Assembly (NCBI GenBank): GCA_028289745.1
Contig: JANQOD010000146.1
Location: forward strand, 1-13,194
Length of the DNA stretch: 13,194 nucleotides
Direction of reading: 5' to 3'
Origin: Allomuricauda sp.
GTDB lineage: Bacteria > Bacteroidota > Bacteroidia > Flavobacteriales > Flavobacteriaceae
The position numbers and the translations under genes are program-made. This document shows, piece after piece, positions 1 through 6,976 of the stretch. The number at the start of each line of letters is the position of its first letter. Within the stretch, counting starts at the first letter, position 1. A model generated the notes under the pieces. It did not search any database. It was given only the letters and a program-made list of their open reading frames with translations, and was not told where the DNA came from.

Positions 1-1
1 C

Positions 2-706
2 AACAATGTGGTGATCGGACAGGGAACCTGGATAGGCTCGAACGTGACCATTATGGAAGGTGCCCGAATTGGCAAGAACTGTAATATTTTTCCCGGTGCA
101 ATTATTTCTGCGATTCCGCAAGACCTAAAATATAAAGGTGAAGACACCACCGTACACATTGGCGATAACACCACTATTCGAGAGTGTGCTACCATAAACA
201 AGGGCACCGAAGATCGAATGAAGACGGTCATAGGCAAAAACTGCCTGATAATGGCCTATTGCCACGTAGCACATGATTGTTTTATCGGCAACAACTGTAT
301 TTTTTCGAACAATTCAACCTTGGCGGGCCACGTGACCATTGGTGACAATGTAGTGTTGGCCGGTATGGTGGCCGTACACCAATTTGTATCGATTGGCCAA
401 CACGCCTTTGTGACGGGCGGTTCTTTGGTGAGAAAAGATGTGCCACCTTTTGTAAAGGCCGCACGTGAGCCCCTTTCTTATGTGGGAATCAATTCAATCG
501 GGCTGCGCAGAAGGGGATTCGAGGCCGATAAGATCCGTGAGATACAGAACATCTATAGAATTCTATACCAAAAGCATTACAACAATTCGCAAGCTGTTGA
601 AATTATTGAGGCAGAAATGGAGGCTACCCCTGAAAGGGATGAAATCTTACAGTTTATAAGAGATTCACAGCGCGGCATCATGAAGGGATATTTCAGCACA
701 AATTAA
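2..706 (+). CDS. lpxA: Acyl-[ACP]--UDP-N-acetylglucosamine O-acyltransferase (5' end missing)
   Basis: LpxA catalyses the first step of lipid A synthesis, moving a 3-hydroxyacyl chain from acyl carrier protein to UDP-GlcNAc in the cytoplasm. The visible 234 residues start inside the protein; about 30-35 N-terminal residues lie left of the window, since the family is about 260 aa. Hexapeptide repeats of a left-handed beta helix fill the first half (for example VIGQG, RIGKN, HIGDN, VIGKN, TIGDN). The motif HVAHDC carries the catalytic His (codon 272-274, equivalent to E. coli His125), and GHV and VHQF match E. coli His144 and His160 in spacing. The C-terminal helical part has the typical NSIGLRRRGF. 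The GTG at 8 is not the start, because the frame is open to the edge and homology begins earlier. The stop lies 5 nt before efp, so they are probably co-transcribed. Identification is very secure. Confidence 0.96.
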   Translation, partial: NNVVIGQGTWIGSNVTIMEGARIGKNCNIFPGAIISAIPQDLKYKGEDTTVHIGDNTTIRECATINKGTEDRMKTVIGKNCLIMAYCHVAHDCFIGNNCIFSNNSTLAGHVTIGDNVVLAGMVAVHQFVSIGQHAFVTGGSLVRKDVPPFVKAAREPLSYVGINSIGLRRRGFEADKIREIQNIYRILYQKHYNNSQAVEIIEAEMEATPERDEILQFIRDSQRGIMKGYFSTN

Positions 707-711
707 ATAGA

Positions 712-1278
712 ATGGCAAACACATCAGATATTCGAAAGGGATTGTGCATTAAGTACAACAACGACATATATAAGATTGTCGAATTCTTGCATGTAAAACC
801 AGGTAAGGGTCCGGCATTTGTACGTACCAAGCTAAAAAGTGTGACAACCGGCAAGGTCATCGACAACACCTTTTCAGCGGGCCATAAAATTGAAGATGTC
901 AGGGTCGAAACACGCTCGTACCAGTTTTTGTATGCCGAAGGTGAGACCTACCATTTCATGAACACAGATGACTACAATCAAATCGCTTTGCAAAAAAGCA
1001 GTTTAGATAGCCCTGAGCTAATGAAAGAAGGCGAGGTGGTCACTATTATTTTCAACGCAGAAGACAACATGCCCTTGTTGGTCGAGATGCCTGCCAGCGT
1101 GGTACTCGAGGTTACCCATACCGAGCCGGGCGTAAAGGGCAATACCGCAACAAACGCCACAAAACCTGCGACTGTTGAGACCGGAGCGCGTATCAACGTT
1201 CCCCTGTTTATCAACGAAGGTGATAGAATAAAGATCGATACCTCGAGCGGTTCTTATCAAGAGAGGGCCAAAGCGTAG
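712..1278 (+). CDS. efp: Translation elongation factor P
   Basis: EF-P binds ribosomes stalled on polyproline stretches and promotes peptide bond formation. The 188-aa length is normal for the family. The N-terminal KOW-like domain carries the tip loop HVKPGKGPAF, with Lys32 in the position of E. coli Lys34, the residue that is modified in many bacteria. The two OB-fold domains follow, with the family motifs PLLVEMPASVVLEVTHTEPG (about 120-140) and the C-terminal RINVPLFINEGDRIKIDTSSG. No EpmA/EpmB-type modification gene is visible here, so the modification state is unknown. The ATG at 712 follows the lpxA stop by 5 nt and lpxD starts 3 nt after the efp stop, so it sits inside a lipid A gene run. 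No Shine-Dalgarno sequence is seen. Confidence 0.97.
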   Translation: MANTSDIRKGLCIKYNNDIYKIVEFLHVKPGKGPAFVRTKLKSVTTGKVIDNTFSAGHKIEDVRVETRSYQFLYAEGETYHFMNTDDYNQIALQKSSLDSPELMKEGEVVTIIFNAEDNMPLLVEMPASVVLEVTHTEPGVKGNTATNATKPATVETGARINVPLFINEGDRIKIDTSSGSYQERAKA

Positions 1279-1281
1279 TCC

Positions 1282-2223
1282 ATGAAATTTCCTCGTACAT
1301 ATCGATTGAATGAAATTGCCGAAATCATTAATGCCCAATATGTCGGTGCCGATGATTTTCCGGTTTTGGGCATGAACGAGATCCATGTGGTCGAAGCAGG
1401 CGATATTGTGTTTGTAGACCATCCGAAGTACTATGAAAAGGCCCTGCAATCAAAGGCAACGGTCGTATTGATCAATAAAGAAGTAGAGTGCCCTGACGGA
1501 AAGGCATTGCTCATTTCCGATGATCCTTTTCGCGATTTCAACAAACTTACCCTTCATTTCAACCCATTTGAGCGTGCCAGTGCCAGCATTTCCGATACCG
1601 CACAAATAGGGGAAGGTACGGTCATACAGCCCAATGTATTCATCGGAAACAATGTGAGAATAGGGAAAAATTGTTTGATTCACCCGAACGTGACCATTTA
1701 CGATGATTGTGTGATCGGCAACAATGTCACCATTCATTCGGGAACGGTGTTGGGTGCCGATGCCTTTTACTATAAAAATCGTTCTGAAGGGTATGACAAA
1801 TTGGTTTCTGGGGGCAAGGTGGTCATTGAAGATCATGTTGACATTGGTGCGGGATGTACCATTGACCGCGGTGTTACGGGAAGCACCACTATCAAGGAAG
1901 GTTCAAAATTGGATAATCAAATTCAAGTGGGCCACGATACCGTCATCGGTAAGAAATGCCTGATCGCTTCGCAAGTGGGCATAGCCGGCTGCGTAGTGGT
2001 TGAAGACGAAGTCACCTTTTGGGGGCAGGTCGGGGTCATCAGCGGTGTTACCATAGGCAAGGGTGCCGTGGTACTCGCACAGACGGGTATTGGCAAATCA
2101 TTGAAAAGCGGCAAAACCTATTTTGGAAGTCCTGCTGAAGAGTCTCGCGAAAAACTCAAGCAAATGGCCAGTGTTCGACAGATACCCTACATACTTGAGA
2201 AGTTAAAAAAGATTGGGGATTGA
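1282..2223 (+). CDS. lpxD: LpxD-type UDP-3-O-acylglucosamine N-acyltransferase
   Basis: This is a 313-aa left-handed beta-helix acyltransferase of the LpxD family, which adds the second 3-hydroxyacyl chain, N-linked, in lipid A synthesis. Residues 1-100 form the LpxD N-terminal uridine-binding domain. Residues about 103-275 are hexapeptide repeats (IGEGTV, IGNNVR, IGKNCL, VIGNNV, TIGKGA). IQVGHD places His218 where E. coli LpxD has catalytic His239. The tail (FGSPAEESREKLKQMASVRQ onward) is the usual C-terminal helix. Flavobacteria commonly carry a second lpxD copy upstream of lpxC/fabZ, so this may be one of two paralogues; whether both do the same acylation cannot be told from here. It lies 3 nt after efp and before the sucD promoter. 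Confidence 0.92.
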   Translation: MKFPRTYRLNEIAEIINAQYVGADDFPVLGMNEIHVVEAGDIVFVDHPKYYEKALQSKATVVLINKEVECPDGKALLISDDPFRDFNKLTLHFNPFERASASISDTAQIGEGTVIQPNVFIGNNVRIGKNCLIHPNVTIYDDCVIGNNVTIHSGTVLGADAFYYKNRSEGYDKLVSGGKVVIEDHVDIGAGCTIDRGVTGSTTIKEGSKLDNQIQVGHDTVIGKKCLIASQVGIAGCVVVEDEVTFWGQVGVISGVTIGKGAVVLAQTGIGKSLKSGKTYFGSPAEESREKLKQMASVRQIPYILEKLKKIGD

Positions 2224-2247
2224 TGCTGGCGTTTCAGCTTCAACCCA

Positions 2248-2255
2248 TATTTTTG
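2248..2255 (+). promoter_or_regulatory. Predicted -7 promoter box of sucD
   Basis: TATTTTTG matches the Bacteroidota -7 consensus TAnnTTTG exactly and lies 21 nt before the sucD ATG in the 53-nt gap after lpxD. No convincing -33 TTG was found at the usual spacing. The assignment rests on the one box and its position. Confidence 0.5.
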
Positions 2256-2276
2256 CAAGCAAATTCAAAGTAAGCG

Positions 2277-3149
2277 ATGAGTGTTTTAGTCAATAAAGAT
2301 TCCAAAATCATTGTTCAGGGTTTTACAGGAAGCGAAGGCACGTTTCATGCCGAACAAATGATTGCGTACGGTACCAATGTTGTTGGAGGCGTGACTCCCG
2401 GAAAAGGCGGCCAAGAGCATTTGGGCAAGCCGGTGTTCAACACGGTCGAAGAAGCTGTCGAAAAGGTCGGGGCCGATACCAGCATCATTTTTGTACCTCC
2501 TGCTTTTGCTGCCGATGCCATTATGGAAGCGGCCAATGCCGGCATCAAGGTGGTCATCACGATTACTGAGGGCATACCTGTGGCCGATATGGTAAAAGCC
2601 TATGATTACATTAAGAATCTTGACTGTGTTTTGATAGGTCCCAATTGTCCGGGGGTAATAACGCCTGACGAAGCCAAAGTAGGAATAATGCCCGGTTTCG
2701 TTTTCAAAAAAGGCAATGTGGGTATCGTTTCCAAATCTGGAACGTTGACCTATGAAGCCTCAGACCAAGTGGTAAGACAAGGTTTGGGCATTTCCACTGC
2801 CATAGGTATCGGTGGTGATCCCATAATTGGCACCACGACCAAGAATGCCGTTGAAATGCTCATCAACGACCCTGAGACCGAGTGTGTGGTCATGATCGGA
2901 GAGATAGGTGGCCAGCTTGAGGCCGAGGCGGCCAGATGGTATAAAGAAAATGGCAGCGACAAGCCCATTGTGGGTTTCATTGCGGGCGAGACCGCTCCTG
3001 CTGGCAGAACCATGGGGCATGCAGGGGCCATCGTAGGAGGTAGCGATGATACCGCACAGGCAAAAAAGAAAATAATGCGCGAATGCGGGATCCATGTGGT
3101 CGACTCACCTGCCGATATCGGACTCAAAGTAAAAGAGGTAATGGCCTGA
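2277..3149 (+). CDS. sucD: Succinyl-CoA synthetase (succinate-CoA ligase) alpha subunit
   Basis: SucD pairs with the beta subunit SucC to interconvert succinyl-CoA and succinate with nucleotide triphosphate formation in the TCA cycle. The 290-aa length is the family norm. The N-terminal CoA-binding Rossmann domain has GFTGSEGTFH (15-24) and TPGKGG (40-45). GPNCPG (121-126) and SKSGTLTYE (152-160) are family signatures. The active-site phosphohistidine is His248 in TMGHAGAIV. The partner sucC is not in this window, as often seen in Flavobacteriaceae, where the two genes are separate. The gene is preceded by a predicted promoter and followed by an intrinsic terminator, so it may form its own unit or share read-through from lpxD. 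Confidence 0.97.
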   Translation: MSVLVNKDSKIIVQGFTGSEGTFHAEQMIAYGTNVVGGVTPGKGGQEHLGKPVFNTVEEAVEKVGADTSIIFVPPAFAADAIMEAANAGIKVVITITEGIPVADMVKAYDYIKNLDCVLIGPNCPGVITPDEAKVGIMPGFVFKKGNVGIVSKSGTLTYEASDQVVRQGLGISTAIGIGGDPIIGTTTKNAVEMLINDPETECVVMIGEIGGQLEAEAARWYKENGSDKPIVGFIAGETAPAGRTMGHAGAIVGGSDDTAQAKKKIMRECGIHVVDSPADIGLKVKEVMA

Positions 3150-3170
3150 TCATACCGTTAAAACTATGAT

Positions 3171-3197
3171 AAATCCCGAAAGCCCTCGGGATTTTTT
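3171..3197 (+). terminator. Intrinsic terminator after sucD
   Basis: A perfect 9-bp stem (AAATCCCGA at 3171-3179 with TCGGGATTT at 3186-3194) closes a 6-nt loop and runs into six T (3192-3197). It lies 22 nt after the sucD stop and separates sucD from the fabG unit. Confidence 0.9.
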
Positions 3198-3221
3198 AAT
3201 GCCTTTCTGTATTACAAGACT

Positions 3222-3229
3222 TATATTTG
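3222..3229 (+). promoter_or_regulatory. Predicted -7 promoter box of fabG
   Basis: TATATTTG is an exact TAnnTTTG match located 22 nt before the fabG ATG and 25 nt after the sucD terminator. The -33 element is not clear. Its position between a terminator and a start codon makes it a plausible start of the fabG-VWA-SPFH transcript. Confidence 0.55.
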
Positions 3230-3251
3230 AAGAACCACCAAAACAAAGCAA

Positions 3252-3998
3252 ATGAAATTACTCGAGGGAAAAAATACCATTATCACAGGTGCCAGTCGTG
3301 GAATCGGAAGTGGCATTGCGAAAGTCTTCGCCGAACAGGGTGCCAATGTCGCCTTTACTTATTCATCAAGCGAGGGTCCGGCACTCGAACTGCAGAAAGA
3401 ATTGCAAGGCATGGGCGTCAAGGCCAGGGCCTATAAAAGTAATGCGGCCAGTTTTGAAGAATCTGAAAAATTGGTGGCCCAGGTGTTGGAAGATTTTGGC
3501 AGTATCGATGTGTTGGTGAACAATGCAGGTATTACCAAAGATAATCTGCTCATACGCATGGGCGAAAAAGATTTTGATTCGGTCATTGAAGTCAATCTCA
3601 AATCGGTGTTCAATATGACAAAGGCCGTGCAGCGCACCATGCTAAAACAGCGCAACGGTTCCATCATCAACATGAGCAGTGTGGTGGGGGTAAAGGGCAA
3701 CGCGGGCCAAGCGAACTATGCGGCCTCTAAGGCCGGAATGATAGGCTTCACCAAATCAATTGCTTTGGAACTGGGTTCGCGGAACATTCGATGCAATGCT
3801 ATTGCACCAGGGTTCATAGAAACCGAAATGACTGAAAAATTAGACGAGAAAACGGTGCAGGGCTGGCGTGATGCCATTCCGCTCAAACGTGGTGGCAGCC
3901 TAGAAGATGTGGCCAATGCCTGCCTGTTCTTGGCCTCAGATATGTCGGCATATGTCACAGGGCAAGTGCTCAATGTTGACGGGGGCATGCTTACATAA
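3252..3998 (+). CDS. fabG: 3-oxoacyl-[ACP] reductase FabG
   Basis: FabG is a short-chain dehydrogenase that reduces 3-oxoacyl-ACP with NADPH in fatty acid elongation. The 248-aa protein has the classical SDR layout: cofactor loop TGASRGIG (12-19), NNAG (90-93), structural Asn115, and the catalytic set Ser143, Tyr156, Lys160 (NYAASKAG). The IAPGFIETEMTEKL stretch (184-197) and the C-terminal GQVLNVDGGM are typical of true FabG rather than generic SDRs. The ATG at 3252 is the only start that fits the conserved N terminus. It is the first gene after a terminator and a -7 box; the VWA gene starts 27 nt after its stop, so the two are probably co-transcribed. Chain-specific function is inferred from family similarity. 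Confidence 0.95.
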   Translation: MKLLEGKNTIITGASRGIGSGIAKVFAEQGANVAFTYSSSEGPALELQKELQGMGVKARAYKSNAASFEESEKLVAQVLEDFGSIDVLVNNAGITKDNLLIRMGEKDFDSVIEVNLKSVFNMTKAVQRTMLKQRNGSIINMSSVVGVKGNAGQANYAASKAGMIGFTKSIALELGSRNIRCNAIAPGFIETEMTEKLDEKTVQGWRDAIPLKRGGSLEDVANACLFLASDMSAYVTGQVLNVDGGMLT

Positions 3999-4025
3999 CC
4001 AGTTGGGCCTACAACGGGTCAAAAT

Positions 4026-6050
4026 ATGCAGACACAGACCATTTTGTTGATTATTCTTACTGGGGTCGCCTCTTTGGTTGTGGCATACTGGCAGTATTTG
4101 CGAAAGGCGAAACGGTCAAATTTGAAAGTAACCCTATTTTTCTTGCGGTTCCTGAGCTTTTTTGTGGCCGCTCTGTTATTGATCAATCCGAAATTTACCA
4201 GACATGAGAACTTTGTCGAGAAGTCCAATTTGGTAATGGCCATAGACAACTCCGAATCCATATCACGATTAGGTGGAGTCAGGGCTTTTCGTGAAGTTTC
4301 AGATAAGGTTCAAGGTAACGGTAAACTCGCCGATCGCTTTAATGTCTTCCGCTATGCTTTTGACAATACCGTTTCAATGGGCGACAGTATCGATTTCGGG
4401 GGAAAGTACACCAATGTCCACAATGCGCTGCAGCGTATTGAGAAGATACATGATCGACAGCATACGGCATTGGTGCTGTTGACCGATGGCAATCAGAATC
4501 TTGGGTTTGATTATGAATTTCAAAAGTATGGCGATGGGTTGACCATATTTCCGGTAGTACTGGGCGATACTACCCGCTATGAAGATTTTAGGGTAGAGCG
4601 GATTAATTTGAATCGCTATGCATTTTTGAACAACAAGTTTCCGGTTGAGGTCACCGTTGTTTATGAGGGTGACGGGCCACGATCCATAGAAATGCAGGTA
4701 TTCATTGACGGTCAACCGGTTCAGCGCACACAATTATCCTTTGACCCCAACACCAACAGCACAACCATTGAACTCTCTTTACAAGCAGGTACTGTGGGCA
4801 ATAAAACGATTACGGCATCGGTAGGTCGATTGCCCAATGAGCGCAATACTGCCAATAACAGCAAACAGGCCATAATTGAAGTCATTGACGAAAAGACAAA
4901 TGTGGCCTTGGTTTCTGATAGATTGCACCCTGACATGGGAGTATTGAAGAAGGCCATTGAATCCAATGCGCAACGACAGGTCGCTTTCAAGAATCCGAAT
5001 GTTGATTTGGAAACGCTCGACGATTTTGATGTAATGATTCTCTACCAACCCAATAGGTCATTTCAAAAGATTTACGACTATATCAAAAACAGGGGAGTAG
5101 GAGTATTCACCATTGCTGGCACCAAAACCGACTGGAATTTTCTCAATAGCGTGCAATCGGCCTATTCAAAAGAAAGTTTCCGTCAGGCAGAAGATGTTTT
5201 TCCCGTAAAAAATGAAGCTTTTAGACTTTTTGATCTGGGCAGATTGTCGGTAGTGGGGTTTCCTCCCCTAAAAATAGACCTGGGCGAGATTATGATGAAC
5301 GAGAACCATGAACCGCTCTTTTTCCAAAGAATAAAGGGTGTTGATATGGAAGCCCCCCTAATGACGGTATTGAACGACCCAAAAGAGATTGTGTTGTTCG
5401 GGGAAGACATCTGGAAATGGCGCATCGAGACCTATCGCCAAAATGGTTCATTTGAGGCCTTTGATGCCCTACTCGGAAGGCTGTTGCTCAATATCACCGC
5501 CAATGCGGCAAAAAGAAGATTAACCGTAAATAATAACCCTATTTACGATGGAAAAATGGGTATCGTCATTGGGGCATCCTATTTTGACAAAGCTTTTGTT
5601 TTTGACGCGAACGCTGCTTTAGACATAACAGTGAAGAACACCGAAACCGGGCAATCACGAACCATACCCATGCTTTTAAAGGGTAACCGTTACGAGGTGG
5701 AGCTAGGAGATTTATCAGCAGGTGAGTATGACTTTACGGTTACGGTCAGGGGTGATAACATTTCACGATCGGGGCGTTTCAAAATACTCGATTTTGACCT
5801 TGAGGGACAGTTTCTATCGGCGAATGATGATAAACTCAAAAGATTGGCCGAAAAATCAAACGGCAGATTGTTTTACCCCGACCAAAATGGGGAATTGGTG
5901 CAGCAGCTTTTGGCCGATGAACGCTTTGTGCCCATACAAAAAGGCCGTCAAAATGTTGTATCTTTAATAGATTTTCGCATTTTGTTGGGGCTGTTGACAC
6001 TTACCCTTGCCGCGGAATGGTTCATTAGAAAATATAACGGATTACTTTAA
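4026..6050 (+). CDS. Membrane-anchored VWA-domain protein, Bacteroidota type
   Basis: A 674-aa protein of unknown function. Hydrophobic segments lie at about 5-21, 36-54 and 650-666. The basic loop between the first two (LRKAKR) and the basic C-terminal tail (RKYNGLL) suggest that residues 55-648 are periplasmic. A von Willebrand A fold follows the second helix with an apparently complete metal-binding MIDAS set: DNSES (74-78), Thr129 in KYTNV, Asp154 in LLTDGNQ. Residues about 190-290 look like an Ig/CARDB-type beta domain, and 290-385 resemble the Rossmann-like, glutamine-amidotransferase-type fold seen in related Bacteroidota proteins, but without a nucleophile. The whole protein contains no cysteine. 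An SPFH gene follows 12 nt downstream, suggesting a joint envelope role. Domain boundaries beyond the VWA core are inference; no reaction can be assigned. Confidence 0.85.
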   Translation: MQTQTILLIILTGVASLVVAYWQYLRKAKRSNLKVTLFFLRFLSFFVAALLLINPKFTRHENFVEKSNLVMAIDNSESISRLGGVRAFREVSDKVQGNGKLADRFNVFRYAFDNTVSMGDSIDFGGKYTNVHNALQRIEKIHDRQHTALVLLTDGNQNLGFDYEFQKYGDGLTIFPVVLGDTTRYEDFRVERINLNRYAFLNNKFPVEVTVVYEGDGPRSIEMQVFIDGQPVQRTQLSFDPNTNSTTIELSLQAGTVGNKTITASVGRLPNERNTANNSKQAIIEVIDEKTNVALVSDRLHPDMGVLKKAIESNAQRQVAFKNPNVDLETLDDFDVMILYQPNRSFQKIYDYIKNRGVGVFTIAGTKTDWNFLNSVQSAYSKESFRQAEDVFPVKNEAFRLFDLGRLSVVGFPPLKIDLGEIMMNENHEPLFFQRIKGVDMEAPLMTVLNDPKEIVLFGEDIWKWRIETYRQNGSFEAFDALLGRLLLNITANAAKRRLTVNNNPIYDGKMGIVIGASYFDKAFVFDANAALDITVKNTETGQSRTIPMLLKGNRYEVELGDLSAGEYDFTVTVRGDNISRSGRFKILDFDLEGQFLSANDDKLKRLAEKSNGRLFYPDQNGELVQQLLADERFVPIQKGRQNVVSLIDFRILLGLLTLTLAAEWFIRKYNGLL

Positions 6051-6062
6051 AACGAGAATAAA

Positions 6063-6878
6063 ATGGATAGATTACCAAAAATTGCCTTACCTACGGTCTT
6101 TGTCATTATTTTACTGGTTATTTTGATTTCCAAATCAGCGGTCAACATCGGTGCCGGTGAGGCGGGCGTGCTTTGGAAACGCTTCGGGGGTGGTGTAGTG
6201 ACCGATAGGCCACCGTTAGAGGAAGGCTTTCACCTTGTCGCGCCATGGAACAAAGTATATATTTACGAAGTACGTAGGCAAGAAATCTTTGAAAAGATGA
6301 AAGTACTCTCTTCAAACGGATTGGATATTCAATTAGACGCTTCGGCCTGGTACAAGCCTGACTTTACCGATTTGGGCAAACTGCACAAAGAAATCGGTGA
6401 AAACTATCTAGATCGAATCATTCTGCCGACGATTCGATCTGCGGCTAGAAGTGTCGTGGGCCGCTACACACCCGAACAACTCTATTCGAGCAAGCGCGAC
6501 GCCATTCAACAAGAGATTTTTGAAGAGACCCAAAAAATAGTGGGAGAGCAATATATCGTGTTGGATGAAGTACTGGTCAGGGATGTCACATTGCCCCCGA
6601 CCATAAAGGAAGCCATTGAACGAAAATTGAAACAAGAGCAAGAATCATTGGAATATGAGTTTAGACTGGAAAAGGCGGAAAAAGAAGCCGAAAGACAGCG
6701 TATCGAAGCTCAGGGCAAGGCCGATGCCAATAGAATATTGAGCGCTTCGCTGACCGATAAAATATTGCAAGACAAGGGAATAGAAGCAACATTGAAGCTG
6801 TCACAATCACCGAATGCCAAAGTGGTGGTGGTAGGTTCCGGTGATGACGGACTCCCCCTGATTTTGGGAAATAACTAA
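6063..6878 (+). CDS. Prohibitin/SPFH-family membrane protein
   Basis: A 271-aa protein with a short basic N terminus, one membrane helix (about 8-23) and an SPFH/band 7 domain from about 27 to 200 (NIGAGEAGVLWKRFGGG; PLEEGFHLVAPW; the RSVVGRYTPEQLYSSKR segment typical of prohibitins). A charged coiled coil follows at about 182-225 (EAIERKLKQEQESLEYEFRL onward). Prohibitin-type proteins assemble into large ring or cage scaffolds in membranes and often control membrane proteases; in HflK/HflC the SPFH part is periplasmic, which fits the N-terminal charge here. No FtsH gene is nearby. It is cysteine-free and lies 12 nt after the VWA gene, so the two are probably co-expressed. No terminator is evident before the his promoter. 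The client is unknown. Confidence 0.9.
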   Translation: MDRLPKIALPTVFVIILLVILISKSAVNIGAGEAGVLWKRFGGGVVTDRPPLEEGFHLVAPWNKVYIYEVRRQEIFEKMKVLSSNGLDIQLDASAWYKPDFTDLGKLHKEIGENYLDRIILPTIRSAARSVVGRYTPEQLYSSKRDAIQQEIFEETQKIVGEQYIVLDEVLVRDVTLPPTIKEAIERKLKQEQESLEYEFRLEKAEKEAERQRIEAQGKADANRILSASLTDKILQDKGIEATLKLSQSPNAKVVVVGSGDDGLPLILGNN

Positions 6879-6907
6879 TTTTAGTTTTTTTGTAAAAAAA
6901 TAAATTC

Positions 6908-6915
6908 TATTTTTG
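6908..6915 (+). promoter_or_regulatory. Predicted -7 promoter box of the his operon
   Basis: TATTTTTG is an exact match to TAnnTTTG. It lies 8 nt before the leader-peptide ATG, so transcription would start only a few bases ahead of, or at, that codon. The closest upstream TTTG (6889-6892) ends 15 nt before the box, shorter than the usual 17-23 nt spacing, so the -33 element is uncertain. Confidence 0.6.
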
Positions 6916-6922
6916 ACCTGAA

Positions 6923-6976
6923 ATGAAAAACAACAACACACATCATCATATCGATACTTGCGCTCAGGCGAGGTGA
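6923..6976 (+). CDS. hisL: Histidine operon leader peptide
   Basis: A 17-codon frame, MKNNNTHHHIDTCAQAR, ends in TGA at 6974-6976. Three consecutive CAT His codons (6941-6949) lie in the middle, immediately upstream of hisG, after a -7 box and before an intrinsic terminator. Triple His in so short a frame at this place is the hallmark of a his attenuator control peptide: its translation senses charged tRNA-His, and the peptide itself probably has no function. No Shine-Dalgarno sequence precedes the ATG. It has not been matched to a database family; the assignment rests on codon content, position and the RNA pairing described for 6948-7034. Confidence 0.82.
   Translation: MKNNNTHHHIDTCAQAR

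Noticed and set aside
8..10. GTG at 8 as the real start of lpxA
   Set aside because: The frame is open to the window edge and the beta-helix repeats normally begin about 30 residues earlier.
1018..1449. 143-codon open frame on the minus strand across efp and lpxD
   Set aside because: It lies antisense to two well-conserved genes, has no recognisable protein features, and spans their junction by chance.
2750..3127. Long minus-strand open frames opposite sucD
   Set aside because: Their low-complexity Ser/Pro/Met-rich translations are the expected mirror of a conserved coding strand; there is no promoter or start context.
6885..6900. T7-GT-A7 run after the SPFH gene as an intrinsic terminator
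   Set aside because: The two-base spacer cannot form a loop and the stem would be A-T only; it more likely belongs to the his promoter region.
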